64,000 nucleotides of DNA from SXNM01 sp964586155 (lineage in GTDB: Bacteria; Myxococcota_A; UBA9042), in assembly GCA_964586155.1 (NCBI GenBank), contig CAZPHC010000018.1, positions 1 to 64,000 on the forward strand, in the 5' to 3' direction. Within the stretch, counting starts at the first letter, position 1, and each line of letters starts with the position of its first letter. The notes beneath the pieces were generated by a model that did no database searches, was not told the DNA's origin, and was given only the letters and a program-made list of their open reading frames with translations. A program made the position numbers and the translations under genes. Below are positions 62,243 through 64,000 of this stretch, piece after piece.

Positions 62243-64000
62243 ATGGACGACGAGCTGCCGCTGAGCGCGCCCGCGCTGTCGCAAGCGAGCTGGGTCGGCC
62301 ACGACGCCCCACCGAGCGGCGATCGATCCCCGCGACCCGGCGAATTCGTCGACCCGGCGCGCCGCTACCTCGTGCTCTCGGTGCTGGGGCGTGGCGGCAT
62401 GGGCGAGGTCGTGATGGCCGAGGACCAGCTGCTCGGCCGGCACGTCGCGGTGAAGTTCCCGGTGCTGGGGGGCTCGGCGACCGAGAAGCTGCTCGCCGAA
62501 GCCCGGCTGACGGCGCTGCTCGAACACGCGGCGGTCGTGCCTGTCTACGACGCAGGCCGGCGCGACGACGGCACGCCGTTCTACGTGATGCGGGTCGTCC
62601 GCGGCCGTTCGCTGGCCGACGCCATCACCGACGCGGCCGATCCCGACGCCCGGCTCGGTCTTGTGCGTCATGTGCTCGACGCGGCGCGCGCCGTGGCCTT
62701 CGCCCATCGCGTCGGCGTCGTCCACCGCGACCTCAAGCCGGCGAACTTGCTGATCGGCGAGCTCGGTGAGACCCAGGTCGCCGATTGGGGCCTGGCAGCC
62801 ACGCTCGCTGACGCCAGGACCGCCGGCGTGGTCGGCACCCGCGGCTACATCGCGCCCGAGGTCGGCGGCGGCGCGCCGGCCGACGCGCGCGCCGACGTCT
62901 ACAGCCTGGGCGCCACGCTCTTTGAGGTGCTCGCGGGCCGAACGCCCCTGAGCGTGACCGAGGTGGCGCGCGTGCGCGACGCGCGAGGCGACGAGCCCAC
63001 GACCGCGGCCGACGCCAGCGCCAGCGCCTTGCTCGCCGCGTCCCAGCGCCTGTGTGCCGGCGCGCCCGCCGACCTGCTCGCCATCGTCACGCGCGCCTGC
63101 GCCCTGCGCCCCGACGAGCGCTACGCCGACGCGGTCGCCTTTGCCAGCGATCTCGACGCGTTCTTGTCGGGCCGGCGGGTCGTGGCGCACGACTATACGC
63201 CGATGGAGCTGGCGGCGCGGTTCTGGGGCGCCTTCCGTGGCCCGATCGTGGCCGTCGGCCTGGCGTCGTTGCTGACGCTGGTGGCGATCCTGGTCGGCTG
63301 GCGCGCCACCGTCAGCCAACGCGACCGGGCGACGACCGCCGAGCGCGCGGCCCAGCAGGCTGCGACGGTGGCCGCGACCAGCCTGGCGAAGCTCCAGGGC
63401 GAGCAAGCACAGCTCGCGGCGCTGCGTGGCGCACGCGCCGAGGCCGAGGTCCTGGCCCGGGCGAGCATGGTGCCGCTGGGCCCGAGCCCGGCCGCCAACA
63501 GCGCAGACCCTGGCACCCGCGCGACGATCGCCGGTGCGCGAGGCGTGTTGGCCGCCTTCGCCGCCAGCCCGGCGCCGTCAGCGGGCCCGGCGCAGCCATG
63601 GGCCCCCTGCGAGCGGCCGATCGTGGATCGCCACGGGGCGGGCTGGATCTGCGTCGAGGCCGAGGGCTGGCGCTGGTCGACGGCGGACGCGGCGCCGCGC
63701 TCGCTTCGCGGCACCGTGCTGAGCGCGGCGATCGGGGCGCGAAGGCGCCACATGGTCGTCGCGCGTGACATGAAGCGGGTGGACGTCCACGCCACCGACG
63801 ATGGCCGCCTGCTCGGCTCGCTGCCGGTGAGCGTCGCCGCGGCGCTCGCGATCAGCGACGCGGACGTCGCGATCGGCCACTCGCGCATCGAAGCGGCGGT
63901 CTTCTCGCTCGAGCGCCCCGCGGTGCTGGCGACCCTGGTCTGCCGCGACGGCGGCAGCATCAGCGCGACCGCAGTCTCGGCCAGCGGTCGATTCGCCGCG
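62243..64000 (+). CDS. Transmembrane Ser/Thr protein kinase with propeller-like sensor, 3' truncated by window
   Basis: 586 codons are visible with no stop before the window ends. The kinase domain (about 40-310) has LGRGGMGEVVMAED (Gly-rich loop), AVKFP (Lys71), HRDLKPANLL (Asp163), ADWGLAA (DWG in place of DFG, Asp181) and GTRGYIAPEV. All catalytic residues are present. A transmembrane helix (about 334-353) is followed by a coiled-coil stretch and the first blades of a WD40-like repeat region. This is a PknB-type receptor kinase of a design common in Myxococcota and Planctomycetes. GGAGG precedes the ATG. The FHA protein upstream is its likely partner. Confidence 0.92.
   Translation, partial: MDDELPLSAPALSQASWVGHDAPPSGDRSPRPGEFVDPARRYLVLSVLGRGGMGEVVMAEDQLLGRHVAVKFPVLGGSATEKLLAEARLTALLEHAAVVPVYDAGRRDDGTPFYVMRVVRGRSLADAITDAADPDARLGLVRHVLDAARAVAFAHRVGVVHRDLKPANLLIGELGETQVADWGLAATLADARTAGVVGTRGYIAPEVGGGAPADARADVYSLGATLFEVLAGRTPLSVTEVARVRDARGDEPTTAADASASALLAASQRLCAGAPADLLAIVTRACALRPDERYADAVAFASDLDAFLSGRRVVAHDYTPMELAARFWGAFRGPIVAVGLASLLTLVAILVGWRATVSQRDRATTAERAAQQAATVAATSLAKLQGEQAQLAALRGARAEAEVLARASMVPLGPSPAANSADPGTRATIAGARGVLAAFAASPAPSAGPAQPWAPCERPIVDRHGAGWICVEAEGWRWSTADAAPRSLRGTVLSAAIGARRRHMVVARDMKRVDVHATDDGRLLGSLPVSVAAALAISDADVAIGHSRIEAAVFSLERPAVLATLVCRDGGSISATAVSASGRFAA

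Noticed and set aside
61016..63406. A frame extending the acyl-CoA dehydrogenase upstream
   Set aside because: It is antisense to the FHA and kinase genes; GGAGG before ATG 61015 and family length support the short form.

Overview
The window is very GC-rich DNA (roughly 70% or more by eye) packed with about 40 genes. It looks like a chromosome segment from a Myxococcota-type deltaproteobacterium. The evidence is the density of secreted and lipid-anchored proteins (about 13 genes carry a lipobox), Asp/Ala-rich tethers after the lipobox, Cys-rich DDGNACT repeats, a MYXO-CTERM-like C-terminal signal, VCBS/ASPIC-UnbV proteins, and a Ser/Thr kinase with a propeller-like sensor. No phage, transposase, CRISPR array, rRNA or convincing tRNA was seen. 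Taxonomy is inferred from gene style only. Layout: 1-3650 holds the start of a PHA-granule-type protein, a small lipoprotein, 6-phosphofructokinase behind a 19-bp tandem repeat array, and two exported proteins. 3685-11553 holds uvrC, a PpiD-like foldase, a PRISE-like reductase divergent from an extended SDR, and an HtrA protease. 11735-17522 is a minus-strand run apaG / polytopic membrane protein / dinG / orphan histidine kinase. 17747-18625 is a KirBac-type potassium channel. 18650-24802 holds two tandem paralogous FG-GAP/ASPIC lipoproteins. 25028-29142 encodes a molybdenum hydroxylase of the 4-hydroxybenzoyl-CoA reductase type, with the 2Fe-2S and Mo subunits fused and a FAD subunit that keeps the extra 4Fe-4S cysteines. 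29124-36443 holds a YHYH lipoprotein pair, a peptidoglycan-binding CHAP protein, a HAD phosphatase, pyrimidine nucleoside phosphorylase and a secreted alpha/beta hydrolase. 36443-37600 is a scarred region: a truncated class III cyclase between two 38-bp direct repeats, next to a less GC-rich patch with a tiny Cys-rich lipoprotein. 37606-50147 is rich in envelope and secreted proteins: a Cys-rich lipoprotein, a PLD-like protein, proline iminopeptidase, a lytic transglycosylase, a 13-repeat Ig-like lipoprotein, and an NlpC-like MYXO-CTERM protein translationally coupled to a lipoprotein. 50392-61015 holds DNA polymerase I, an exported P-domain protein with three Cys-rich repeats, an M2 peptidase, two PlsC-type acyltransferases and an acyl-CoA dehydrogenase. 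61289-64000 pairs an FHA/winged-helix protein with a transmembrane Ser/Thr kinase that runs off the window. The best candidates for something under-described are the FHA-winged-helix/kinase pair, the fused 4-HBCR-like enzyme, the repeat-flanked cyclase scar, the 19-bp repeat array upstream of pfk, and the family of acidic-tether surface proteins. None can be proven novel from sequence alone.
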